Of a stretch of 64,000 nt of DNA, positions 53,053-63,653 are shown piece by piece. Every line of letters begins with the position of its first letter. Positions within the stretch are counted from its first letter, which is position 1. The translations under genes and the position numbers were made by a program. The stretch is from Campanula takesimana (lineage: Eukaryota > Streptophyta > Magnoliopsida > Asterales > Campanulaceae): NCBI GenBank assembly GCA_026119855.1, contig JAOWBW010000305.1, positions 744,001 through 808,000 on the forward strand, given 5' to 3'. The notes below the pieces were generated by a model. The model did not search any database. It was not told the origin of the DNA and saw only the letters and a program-made list of their open reading frames with translations.

Positions 53053-54080
53053 TTAGACACCCCGCCTTGGACCGTTCACCCCGATTGCAGACTTGATTTT
53101 GTGTTTCTCCCTCTTTTAAGTGTTTTCTGTTAGTTTCTGTTACTTTGGTTATGTTCCAGATGGGCTCCGTTAAGTCCATGGACTAAACTGAATAACAGTT
53201 CTAACTTTCTAGTCCATTCTGTCAGATTTTGCCTTTCAGAGTCGCGCGCCTCCGCCCCTTGAGGCCAGACGCGCTCGCCTTCCACCGCATAGGTGGGATG
53301 CGTGCGCTTCTGGGGTGCGTCAGTTACAGATTCTGCCCAAGAATCTCTCCCTTGCTCATTATACATGATTTTGCCCGGGAAATATTTCTTAGAGACTCCG
53401 TTTGGATCCAAAAACTCCCCTCTTTCAATTATAAAAACCCCTCCAATCCATCATTGGAAGGGACCTCTTTTTGACCTCTTTTGGCACCTTAAGAATTTTC
53501 CACCTTGAACCTTACTCTAGGCAATTTACTAAAGATATTATCTCCAAGTATTCAACCTCTTCTTCAAGACTTTTCAAGAGGTTCTCTTTGAAGGATATTA
53601 TAGGTAAAATGTCTTAACTTTATTCTTCTTTTTCTTCTTCTTCTTCTTCTTCTAATTTTTCTTCTTCTTCAATCAAATGTGCAATCACCCCAAAACCATT
53701 TGGGACATGACACCAATGGCCCTTTCATTACATTGAATTGGCCTAGGAGTTATCTCCCTACATTTTAAACAATAAAACCCTTTTTTTTCTTTTATCATTA
53801 TTCAAATAGGAAGAACACATTTATCTTTAAAGTGAATTATGAACAAACAATACCGACTTTGCTCGGGGGAAATGGGTGTTTAAGTACTTCCCATTTTGTA
53901 ACCTAACCCCCGAACCCCTCATCCCAAAGAATCTATATTTTCGTAAATCAAACTTAGGCTCATAAACATTAGGTTTTCTTACGTTCCTCAAAAACGTGGG
54001 TGGCGACTCTTAAAATCAAGTGGACATCCTAGGGTAATTCGCGCGCTCTAGCCAAGCCGCGGTTCCCCGGGGTATCTACA
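53053..54080 (+). repeat. Element C 3' LTR
   Basis: Starts after GCCGAGGGGCT, the same polypurine text as in A/B, and ends GGGGTATCTACA. Its last ~200 bp contain GGTGGCGACTCTT, as the A/B LTR does. A GC-motif triplet lies at about 53242, 53269 and 53298 (TCGCGCGCCTCC and variants), and a TATA box (ATTATAAAAACCC) near 53428. A (TTC)n run is at 53628-53655. The exact first base is uncertain by one or two. Confidence 0.75.
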
Positions 54081-54382
54081 GTATGCTACGCAGAAAGAGA
54101 AAAGTGAGGATAAGAATGTTTTGATATTTTAAATTTTCACTTAAGCCCCCCCCCCCACTTTAATCTTTGAACACTTAAACCCCTCTAGTTATATTTTCAC
54201 ATATAACCCTATAATTTCACTAACTCATTTATTCAACTTAACAAACTTTCTACTAACACTTTAACTATCACATATACTCAAATAATATATCCAAGTCAAG
54301 AAAATATTATCTAACACATAAAATGCACACATAATTTCCTATTTAAGATTAGAAAATTAGGGTGGGTTTTGGGGTCGTTACA
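54081..54382 (-). repeat. Element E: U3 fragment of a second chromovirus LTR
   Basis: 302 bp ending GGGGTCGTTACA, like the element F LTR, with the same C-run and AT-rich composition. It is cut on the left by the C 3' LTR and joins the D integrase on the right. So E entered D, and C later entered E. Confidence 0.65.
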
Positions 54383-57300
54383 GGTAATCTAGATCTTTCC
54401 GACCAGATTCCTCATTCTTTGTTTCATCGAAATGAGCAACCCTGTAAGTAGGTAACGCGGCCTCCACGGGCGCTACTGCCTCCGACCCATATGTTAAATA
54501 AAAAGGAGTCTCCCCAGTTGAGTTCCTTGTTGTAGTGCGGGCAGCCCACAAGGCAGTACTAAGTTCATCCAACCATCGTCCACTTCTTCCTATCAAATTT
54601 TTGTGGAGGGCAGTCATAAGTAATTTGTTGGCGGCCTCGGCCTGGCCATTTGCTTGCGGTCTTGCCACTGAAGATTAGCGTTGTTCCACATTAAGCCTTC
54701 TGCATTCTGCTGTGAACTTTCTTTTGAATTGGGGTCCGTGATCCGAAACAATTGCCCGTGGTAGTCCAAAACGACAATAGATATAATCGTGCACAAACTT
54801 AATGACGTTTGCCTCCGTGGTACTAGTTAATGCCTTAGCCTCCACGCATTTTGTAAAGTAGTCCACTGCCACTACTACCATTTGGGCTCCTCTGGGGGCT
54901 TTGGGATATGGCCCAATCAGATTGATCCCCCACATATCGAATGCCCAAGTAGGGACAACCAAAGTTTGCTCTGTAGAGGGCAGCCTTGGAATGTTTGCGA
55001 ATCTTTGGCACTGGTCGGATTTGCGGACATATTCCTCCGCGTCCTGCCTCATTGTTGGCCAAAAGTATCCCAAGAACCTGATTTTGTCAGCAAGCGTGCG
55101 AGCTCCTGGATGCTCTCCGCATACACCCTCGTGGATCTCGTATAACAAATTGGTTACCGTTCCGGTCTTAACACATCTCAACAGTGGCTTTGAGAAAGAT
55201 CTTCGATAAAGGATTCCATCAATGATCGTGTACCTGGCGGCCTGCTTCATCAAAATTTTCGCTCGGTCTGGGTCATCGGGGAGGACTTGGTTCTCTACAT
55301 AGGCCTGCATTTCATCAACCCAATCTTTTTCTTGCTCATCTATGTTGTTAATCTGTACCCTGTCAATGGCCGGGGCCTCCGTGAACTCAATCTAGTAGTC
55401 AGTACTGAGCTTGGTGATTTCCTCATTCGTGATTCTCGACAGAAGATCTGCCTCGGAGTTATCTGCCCGGCTTACTTGTTTTAACTCGTGAAACTCAAAA
55501 TCTTTTAACAATCTTTCAGTGAGCTCCTTGTACTTGAGTAGGATCGGATGGTTAGTTTCGTACTCTCCCCTCACTTGATTTACCACGAGCTGCGAATCGC
55601 TATTTACGACCAACTTTGGAACTTTCAAATCCCGGGCTAACTCCAAACCCGCAATCAAGGCTTCATATTCAGCTTGGTTGTTTGAAACCGGGAACTTGAA
55701 TCTTAAAACCCGTTTAAACTTTTGCCCTTCCGGGGCAACCAAGAGAATTCCCGCACCACTGATTGTTTTGCCGCAGATCCATCTACATACAATTGCCAAC
55801 AATCATTTGGTTTCTCGCCCATACTCTTAACCTCTTGGCTTTTTCTTTTGCCCGACCTTACCGCTTTGCCTTTCTCGGGCTCATCTCTTCTTAATTCAAA
55901 GGTAGTCTCTGCAACAAAGTCCGGGAGTGCCTGCGGTTTTATCGCCTTCCGCGGGGAGTACGTGATCTGGAACTCAGTGAGCTCTATGGACCATGCCAGC
56001 ATCCTTCCTGAGGATTCGGGTTTGTGCAAGACTCTCCTTAGTGGAGCATCTGAGAAAACCGTGATCGGATGGGCAATGAAGTACGCCCGTAATTTTCGGG
56101 CAGCCATTAGCAAAGTGAAACTAATTTTTCAATGTTTAAGTACCGTCTTTCCATTGCTGATAATGCCTTAGAGACATAATAGACGGGCTTTTGGACTCCC
56201 TCTTGCTCTCTTACCAATACTACGGCCACTGCCTGATCTGTTGCTGCCAAAAAGATATAAAGTTCTTCTCCTATGACCGGGCTGCTCAGCAAGGGCGGTT
56301 TCCCCAGGTAAGTCTTGACTTGCTCGAAGGTGTTCCTGCACTCTTCATTCCATTCGAATCTTTCATCCTTTCCTCCTTTCAAATCTTTAAAGAAAGGCAA
56401 ACACTTTTCTGCCGATCTCGAAATAAACCTCCCTAGGGCCGTGACTCGTCCATTCAGCTTTTGCACCTCCTTGATGCATCTTGGCGGTTGCATGTTTATC
56501 AAAGCCTGAATTCTCTCCGGGTTCGCCTCAATCCCCCTCTGATTTACCATAAAACCTAGGAACTTTCCTGCCATTACCCCAAATGCGCATTTTGATGGGT
56601 TAAGCTTCATGTTGTTTTTCCGGAGATTATCAAAGGTTTCAGCCACATCAACTTCATGGGAGGACTCTTTCGTTTTGATCACCATATCGTCAATATAAGC
56701 TTCCAAATTCCGGCCTAACTGACTGTCAAAGACAATCCCTACCATCCTTTGATATGATGCGCCCGCATTTTTGAGCCCGAATGGCATATTGTTGAAAGTG
56801 TAAGTTTTGCCCGCAGCATAGAAAGCGCAAGAGGGGATATTTGATTCTTTTATCTTGATTTGGTGGTAGCCCGAGTATGCGTCTATGAAGCTTAGTACTC
56901 TATGCCTGGCTATTGAGTCCACCAATTGATCTATTCGGGGAAGTGGATAACAATCTTTGGGATAAGCTTTGTTTAGATCTGTAAAATCTACACACATTCT
57001 CCACTTCCCGTTGTCTTTTGTTACCATCACCACATTGGCTAACCACCTCGGGTACTTAATCGGGCTCACAATCTTTGCCTTCAACAATTTTTCAACCTCT
57101 ACCTTGATCGCAGCTCTTTTTTCGGGCGAAAAGTATCTTTCCTTTTGGAGGATTCTTGTGAAAGTGGGATCAATGTTCAGCTCATGCTCGATCACCTCTC
57201 TACTTATTCCCTTCATATCTTCCACCATCCAAGCAAAGACATCCACGCTCTTTCTCAAAAATTCTATCAAGATCTTTCTTTCCTCCGGGTGAATCTCAAG

Positions 57301-57576
57301 TCCCACTTTTATAGTTTGCTCTGGGTAAGCTGGGTTTATGTTCACATCCTCCAACGCATCATTGGGCTGAATATCTGCAACCTCTCTATCATGTAATGAG
57401 TCAATTACTATTTCAATTTGCTCGCTTTCAGCAGCTCTTCGCCGGGCTCTCCTGATTTGCTTGAATTCTACCCGCGTGGAATGAAATGACAGAGTCCCAA
57501 TCATGGCAGTATCTTGAATCTCCTTTCCGTTCGGTTTTGTCCTTTTTTCTTTTCTTTGAACCCCTGGTCTGTTCAT
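54383..57576 (-). pseudogene. Element D pol: RT, two RNase H domains, integrase
   Basis: RT (57576-56107) reads VFAWMVEDMKGI, VDFTDLNKAYPKD, MPFGLKNAGASYQ and the catalytic YIDD. RNase H follows (56113-55703). The archaeal-type RNase H (55800-55392) has QLYVDGSA and NNQAEYEALIAGL. Integrase (55310-54675 and 54668-54383) has EIHEGVCGEHPG, a finger with one Cys changed (KSDQCQRF), FDMWGINLIGP, VSDHGPQF and NGQAEAANK. Frameshifts or stops occur near 56110, 55750, 55390 and 54672. Coding stops at 54383 where E is inserted. Confidence 0.88.
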
Positions 57577-57757
57577 CCCCGCACTCTCTCTTCTTTTTTT
57601 TCAATGACTTTTAAGAAAAGGTCGGGCTTGTTCTAGATACAGGATATCCCCGCCGGCGTACTGAACTTGATCTTTTGGTGCGGGATTGATGCAACGATCC
57701 CCAACGCCGCTTGTGCGGTCACTCCGAGTATAGCATTGTACTGGGACTTTAATTCAA

Positions 57758-59514
57758 TCACCATGAAAGTAACTCGGGCAGTTTTTTCATAAGGTTTACC
57801 CCAATGGTTACATCAAAATCAATGGTTCCTTTAGAATGAACCGTATGATTAGTAAACCCTTCGAGCAGACCAGCATACGGAGTAAGGTGTGCCTCAGACA
57901 TTCCCATCTCTTCAAGGCAACTGAAATAGACGATGTCCCTGGAAGCCCCGGTGTCAATCAATACTCTGCCTATATCCGCCCGGCCAATAGACATTTTAAT
58001 GGTCAGTGGCTGCGTAGAGTGGAAGAGCGTGGAGGCCAGCTCGCTTCTCTTGAACCCGATTAACTCCTCTTCCTCTGGTGGGTATGCCGGGATTAAAAAC
58101 ACTTTTTCCAGTTGTTTGATCTTGTTGGACAATTGAGTGTTGCTCGGGGATTCCTCTCCAATGTATTGGATGTCATATCTTCCTTCCCCGTCTGCGTTGT
58201 TGTGCCTTATTTGATGGATGTTTCCCCACGGGGCGTGTCCGCTATTGCTCGGTCCTGCAATCCATTTTTTCAACTCCCCGGCCTCCATTTTTTGCTGGAT
58301 GATTTTCTTCAACTGAAAACACTCATCTGTTGTGTGCCCGTGATCTTCATGATACCCGCACCATTTATTTATTGACTTCTCATAAGGCTTTTTCTCTTGA
58401 GGGGGTGGAGGCGGTAAGACTTCTGCCCTCAAGATCTCTGTCCTTGGAGTAATTAAAGGAGTGAAAGCGGAATCATCCCCTCTTTTGTAATTCTCCATGC
58501 CTCTATGTTTCATTCTCCCCTGGGCACTGTTGTTCCTTGTATGTCCCGAATAATTCCTGAAGTCCTGTGCGGGCTTTATTCTGTCCTTGACACTCCTGCG
58601 GGCATCCAACATGAATGATGGTTCAACTCCGGCCATAGAAATGACTCTGTTATACATTTCCTCCGTCCCCTCGGGCTTCCGGCAGGCAAATTCTTGTTTC
58701 AAGGTATAGGATGTTAATCCTCCAAAAAAACATAGCTCTATATCATTCTTTGTTAAGTCCACAATTTGCTCGGTCAATTTTCAGAAACGGGTAATGTATG
58801 CTTTCGTGCTTTCCCCGGGGTGCTGTTTTACACCGCACAGATCCGATTTAGGCCTTTCGGGCTCCCCAGCACCCGCGAACGAGTTTAAGAAAGAACCCCG
58901 TAGTTGCTCATAACTGTCAATAGAGCGCGGTCTGTGGTCCAACAACCATTCTAGTGCCTTTCTTTTGAATGTAGAGGCGAGGGCTTTGCATTTCACGGCC
59001 TCATCTGTGGAGAACAGGGCCATTTGTCCTTCAAACCGCCCTACATGAGTCTTTGAATTAGTAGAGCCATCGTAGGCGTCTAATTTTGGGACCTTTCCTC
59101 GCTGTATTGTCCGCCTTTTCTCTCCCACAACTCTACTGGCTCTGCTTTTAGAACTTGTCAGACCATGAGTTTTTGATTTTTCAGAAGGAATTCCAGCATT
59201 AGCCTCGGCATTAAACAGCTCCTCTAAGGTCAAATTTAGCTGCAAGCCTTCTGCCACCAGATTTTGCCTATCCGTTAGGATTTGAATTTTCTTTTGAATT
59301 TGATCGGGAGTGAGGGGGTGACGGGAGTTTTTTGAGTTTTGAGAGCCCTTGAAGATTCAATCTGATTTCTCAGATCCGCCTCTCTTCTTGCCCTTTGAGA
59401 GGGAGTATAAGAGTTGCCGCTAAGCGTCTTATCTCCCAATTTGGCAAGAATCCATCCTTGAGGCACTTGCTTCGAGGAGCTAGGATTTGGATTCAAAGTT
59501 TCTTTTCCAGTCAT
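57758..59514 (-). pseudogene. Element D gag and protease
   Basis: Start at ATG 59514 (MTGKETLNPNPSS). Pieces run to 59275, 59257-58781 and 58777-57758. The capsid part has VPKLDAYDGSTNSKTHV and CKALASTFKRKALEWL. A CCHC-like finger CGYHEDHGHTTDEC lies near 58350, followed by the protease with VLIDTGASRDIVYF (DTG site intact). A TGA at 58778 and a frame change after 57758 break it; a short non-coding join leads to RT at 57576. Confidence 0.83.
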
Positions 59515-59710
59515 TGCAAAGATTTTGTATATCAAAAATAACAGAGAGAGTTGGATAAGATTTAAGAACCGTAAAAACAGAGGAATCAAACTGAACGGTT
59601 AAAGCCTAAGACAGGATGAATAAAGCTTTGGAATGATACTTTGCAATAGAGAATTTGAATTAAACTAGACTGGAAAAGCAAATAAAATAAGAAGATTGCA
59701 CTAGGAAGAT

Positions 59711-59733
59711 TTCGATTCCCGGCAATGGAAACA
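59711..59733 (-). promoter_or_regulatory. Element D primer binding site (Asp-tRNA type, decayed)
   Basis: On the minus strand it begins TGTTTCCATTGCCGGGAATC one base after the LTR. It lines up with the TGGCGCCGTTGCCGGGGATC site used by Athila/Tat elements with five or six mismatches. Confidence 0.65.
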
Positions 59734-59734
59734 C

Positions 59735-60342
59735 TGATGACGCCCTGATTTTTGGGGTCAAGGAGAGGGATCTCCAGCTAGCAATTTCTGGTTCCTGGAT
59801 CACAACACAGACAAAACACCGTTAAGACCAGAGCCGGGTTTGAATCCGGCTTAGGCCCTCTGGTGTGAGAATAAGATCTTTGAGGAAAACCTAAGAAGAA
59901 AAAGGCTTGTGAATGCCTTGTGTGTGAATTAGGGTTAGAATGCATACCTTGCCCAGGGGGCATCTAGAGGTATTTATAGGTTACAATTGAGAGAGAATGA
60001 AAGGATCAGATCTGGATATTAACCGACTTGGGACACGTGCCAGGATCTCATTGGATGATGGGTCCACCACTTATGATCATGGTCTGACAGGTACGGGTCG
60101 TTAACGTCCCTTGGACGTATTCGCCAGCTGTAAAGTGCAAGTCCCGGGCTCACTAATAGGTAGCGGGAGGCAAAGGCTTCCTCATGCCAGGTCAGCGATC
60201 GGGCTTAATTCTCGGGCTTAAGCTTCCACGAGTTCACCCGGTTCGGGCTTGAGATTCAGGGTCCAGTTAAGATAGGCTCGGTCGGTCCGGTCCACCCGGG
60301 CTTGGCCCCAGTCTGACAAGCTCGGGCTCATCAACCATTACA
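59735..60342 (-). repeat. Element D 5' LTR
   Basis: About 608 bp. The PBS-side end (TGATGACGCC on plus) is firm; the outer end at 60342 is chosen for a TG...CA terminus and is less sure. TATA box on minus (CCTATAAATACC) near 59971-59982. U3 has about six copies of (T/C)CGGGCTTRA between 60142 and 60330. Confidence 0.65.
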
Positions 60343-61380
60343 ACCACCATGACCAAAACCGAAACGAAATTAACACCAGCAATCAATCCAGATCTCTCCT
60401 GTTGAAGCCCCAAATTTGGGTTAACAACTGCTTGATGATACCAGCAATCGACCCAGCAAGATCCCACCATTGTTCATTATACCCAGCAACCAAGCATAGA
60501 TTTTGGGTTCCAATTGAAGCCCAAATTCGAAAATTGAAACCCTAGTAGCAACCAAACAGAGATCTCGCATATGGGTTTTAATTTTTGAATTTAGTGAGGC
60601 ATGATGGTAGAGGCCGGCTATGGAGATGAAGGCTGGAGAGAGTAAGACGCTGTCCGGCGATGAGAGAGTACGACCGGCGTTTGCTGCTGGTGAACGGGCA
60701 ATAGAGATAGGCCGATTGCGATGGAGGTTGAACGGAGTTACAGAGGGAAACCGGAATAGTGGAAGAAGACGAATGGGGCCAGAGATGTGTGCAGCTGGCC
60801 GGAGATCTGTGAGTCTGGAGTTGTGGGAGATGAGGGAGATTTGCCGACGGAGGAAAGAGAGAGATGCGCAGCGACGACTTAGGAGGTGGTGTGGCTCGGC
60901 GAGGCAGTTGGCGACGATCGGGAGATGGCGGCCGGAGTGGGAGTTTGCAAGGATAGAGATGAAATGAGGTTGAAGATGAAAGGTGTGTTACTTCTTTCAC
61001 GACTGTTAGATTATTTAACGAGTTGGTTCATTTCGTTAATAAAACTTAACGTAATCCAACATGGTTGCATTATTTGTAACCCGACATAAAAGTACGTTTC
61101 ATTATGTTGTTAAAGAAGAGTAAGTTACGTTTTGTGTAACCAAGAGTGTAGTACGTTGCATTGGTTTGTAATTCTCTCTTTTTGAGTGATGCACAGTAAG
61201 GTAATTGCTGCTTTGATTTAATAAACGGGCACCTTTCACACTAGAAACTTTCCGGAATAGTAATTTACTACAGAGAATTGATATTATGTTGGTTGAGACG
61301 GGGGTGGGGGGTCGAATACCTGAGTTGAGTTGGAAAATTGTTGACAGATTCATGTATATGTGCTTTCTTCTTTTTAACCA
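60343..61380. other. Unassigned segment right of element D
   Basis: 60343-60600 reads like plant UTR text. 60610-60965 is GC-rich and open on both strands (115 codons plus, 140 minus), with an Arg-rich product on plus that I do not recognise. 60990-61180 is AT-rich with repeated GTAAC/TACGTT words. It may be a captured gene fragment or a decayed transposon; no function is assigned. Confidence 0.35.
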
Positions 61381-61558
61381 CTCCATCCGTCCCAAAATGA
61401 TCTTCTTATTTGGCATTTCTCATTAGTCCAAAAAGCTATTCTTCTTTATAAAACTTAGGTTTAAAATGGCATAAACAAAACATGGCTAGTGAAACAAGCC
61501 ATCATATCCTTTAAAAGTTTGAATATTCAAACGCGAAGATCATTTTGGACGGATGGAA
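61381..61558. mobile_element. Stowaway-type MITE
   Basis: 178 bp with inverted ends CTCCATCCGTCCCAAAATGA and the complement of TCATTTTGGACGGATGGAA. TA follows on the right; the left flank is CA, probably a mutated TA. No coding. Confidence 0.85.
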
Positions 61559-61560
61559 TA

Positions 61561-62240
61561 TTAACTACTTACAAGTTATGGTGTTCACATCTTTTAGGAT
61601 CATCCTAATACTGATTATCATTCATTGCGCGTACCTCCTTTTTTTAGTTACTTTTTTCATGATACTTCTTTTTTATCTCTTTCTTTTGTCTTTTTCTTAT
61701 TTCAATAGCATGCATGTTTTTTTTTGCAGTGTTCAGATCGAAAATGTCAAGTCCTGCAACATATTAATTGTGTGATTAGCCCAGAGGATTCCGTAAAGGG
61801 CGTTGACTTTTCTCAATTCTATTGTGAACTTTGTTAAATCAGTCATTCTGACCCGTATACATCCTCTATTTTGTTTGATATTCAATCTTATATGAAATGT
61901 CAGATCACTGGAGCTCCATCTTTTTTAGGAGAAGATGGCACGGAAGTAGTAGATAATAGGTATTACAAATAATTGTAGTTCTAACTATTGTTGATTGTAA
62001 GATTAACTATATTATTGATAATTGAGAACAAAAATCTTTAAGTCTTGTTAGTTTATAACTCTTCTGAACGATTAATTGTAAGAATTATTGTTGTTGTAAT
62101 GAAAGGTTGATTGTTATTATTGTTGAATGAAGTGTTTGTTATTTCATGTTAATATTTATTTATTTGATTTTTCTGTTATAATTTATATAATTTGAAATAG
62201 GCACATCAAGAAAAAAATAAAAATAAAGAAAAATGAAAAT
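61561..62240. other. AT-rich segment, possibly internal CACTA sequence
   Basis: No supported gene. A pyrimidine tract plus TTTTTTGCAG near 61730 resembles a 3' splice site and is followed by a short open stretch. It could be the end of a decayed transposase or host exon, but nothing is recognisable. Confidence 0.3.
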
Positions 62241-62512
62241 ATAGCCTTGGATAGCGCTTTATATAAGTTATCTAAGAGAGATACTAACATAGCGTTTATT
62301 ATGTGCTATCTAAAGTGTGATTACATAAGGTAATTTCTGGAAATTAAAAGATCATCTTACGTAGCGCTTATTTATGCGCTATCTAAGTTTATTATCTTAT
62401 ATAGCACAAAATAAACGCTATCTAAACTTGCATAGCGGTAGCTTACATAGCGCTTATATGCACTATCTAAGTGCAAAAATAAGCGGTAGGCAAGCTCTAT
62501 TTTGTACTAGTG
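62241..62512. mobile_element. CACTA (En/Spm) transposon terminus
   Basis: Ends at 62512 with, on the minus strand, CACTAGTACAAAATAGAGC. Inside are subterminal repeats built on ATAGCGCTTATAT and GCTATCTAAG in both orientations (about six to eight copies). The opposite end is not found in the window. It abuts the proline-rich gene. Confidence 0.8.
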
Positions 62513-62956
62513 TCCCACTGGTGAGATTGGGAGGCCGCCCACGGGTGGGATGAGTCCTCCCACTGGTGGGATGAGTCCGCCCACTGGTGGGATTGGGAGT
62601 CCGCCCACTGGTGGGATGAGTCCGCCCACTGGTGGGATGAGTCCGCCCACTGGTGGGATTGGGAGTCCGCCCACTGGTGGGATGAGTCCGCCCACTGGTG
62701 GGATGAGTCCGCCGACTGGTGGGATGAGTCCATCCATTGGTGGGATGGGGAGTGGTGGGAGTTTGACTGGCGGTAGTTTGACTGGTGGGAGTTTGACTGG
62801 CGGTAGTTTGACATGTGGGAGTTTGACCGGTGGTTTGGTGGGTTTAGTGGGTTTGCCACCACCGCAAGAACCACAATCAAGGTCAACTGGGGTGGCTGTG
62901 GAGGCCAAGAACATGGAAATGAAAAGGAGGGCAATGAGCTTAGTAGAGGACTCCAT
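62513..62956 (-). pseudogene. Proline-rich (HyPRP-like) secreted protein, 3' end cut by CACTA
   Basis: Start ATG 62956 (MESSTKLIALLFISMFLAS), with a clear signal peptide of about 21 residues. Then DCGSCGGGKPTKPTKPP, a VKLPPVKLPP stretch and about eleven IPPVGGL(P) heptad/octad repeats. This is the N-terminal half of a plant hybrid proline-rich cell-wall protein; the usual C-terminal eight-cysteine domain is missing. The frame ends two codons into the CACTA terminus (PVGH then TAG), so the transposon truncates it. TATA box on minus (TATAAAAC) at 62993-63000, 37 bp before the ATG. It is the only host-type gene seen. Confidence 0.82.
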
Positions 62957-63105
62957 TTTTGAATGGTAAATTGAATAGGAGAGGAAGAGATTGTTTTATA
63001 GAGTGAAGGAGAAAGAAAACAACAAACCCTAAAAACCAAATCACGTGAATGTCGGCTTGGGACTCAATGGCCAAATGACAAATTTTTATATTTGGCAAAT
63101 TATTA

Positions 63106-63398
63106 CTCCCCGTCCCGGTTTAAGGTTCTTAGTTTGATTTTGAATGCTTATTAAGAAATCAAGGCAAAATTGGGTCAAGAATAGTAGTTGGTGGAGGATA
63201 TAATTGTCCATTCATAAAACAAGTGGGTGAAAAGAAGATGAGTAAGTGATGGGCTTTTTGTAATATATGAACGTTATGAGGATAAGAATGTCCAAAACAC
63301 TATTCATCATTTGCTATTTAAGGAATAAAGCAACTAAGAACTTTAAACTGAGACATACCAAAAAAGAAAGTAATAACATTAAAGTGAGACGGAGGGAG
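63106..63398. mobile_element. Second Stowaway-like MITE, with a compound right end
   Basis: Left end CTCCCCGTCCCGGTTTAAGG after TA. The right end is double: CTAAGAACTTTAAACTGAGAC near 63330, then AAAGTGAGACGGAGGGAG ending at 63398. It lies upstream of the proline-rich gene. Confidence 0.65.
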
Positions 63399-63522
63399 TT
63401 TATGCTTATACACAATCACATTGCATGAATATCTCTTCTTCATATCTAAGGTAATTGGGAGAAGTTTTTTTGGGGTTCAATCAAAATAAAAAGAGGTGGT
63501 CTCCAATGAGAACAAGGGGATC

Positions 63523-63540
63523 CGTCTCATGCATGAGACG
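63523..63540. repeat. Perfect 18-bp palindrome
   Basis: CGTCTCATGCATGAGACG, inside a stretch that is otherwise unannotated. Confidence 0.7.
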
Positions 63541-63583
63541 ACCCATGGGGCATGACCCGCCACGTGGCAGCCTCCCAGAGGTC

Positions 63584-63587
<4 letters not shown>

Positions 63588-63649
<62 letters not shown>
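63588..63649. repeat. (AT)n microsatellite
   Basis: About 31 AT units. Open frames through it are artefacts. Confidence 0.95.

Positions 63650-63653
<4 letters not shown>

Larger units (their letters stand above)
23041..54080 (+). mobile_element. Element C: old Tat/Ogre-like element, split by F and by the A/B tandem
   Basis: Two halves of one plus-strand family: protease to integrase at 23041-27240, and integrase tail, antisense gene remnant and 3' LTR at 49599-54080. The first half is cut at its protease by the F LTR; the second begins right after the A/B 3' LTR. That both halves belong to one element is inferred from orientation, complementary domain content and the lack of overlap. The gag and 5' LTR should lie left of the window. 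Many stops and frameshifts. Confidence 0.7.
54383..60342 (-). mobile_element. Element D: Tat-lineage Ty3/gypsy element, 3' end cut by E
   Basis: Minus-strand 5' LTR (59735-60342), PBS, gag-protease, RT, RNase H, archaeal-type RNase H and integrase up to 54383. Dual RNase H and an Asp-tRNA-like PBS fit the Tat lineage. It is the oldest layer visible and has many stops and frameshifts. The 3' LTR should lie beyond E, outside the contiguous region. Confidence 0.85.

Noticed and set aside
54383..54387. Calling a target-site duplication for element E (GGTAA)
   Set aside because: Only one side of the insertion is present, so it cannot be confirmed.
60578..61000. Opposing 115- and 140-codon frames right of element D
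   Set aside because: GC-rich sequence opens several frames at once; neither product is recognisable, so it is listed only as an unassigned segment.
62550..62969. 139-codon plus-strand SPPTGGM repeat frame
   Set aside because: Mirror of the proline-rich gene. The minus frame has the signal peptide, TATA box and a known protein type.
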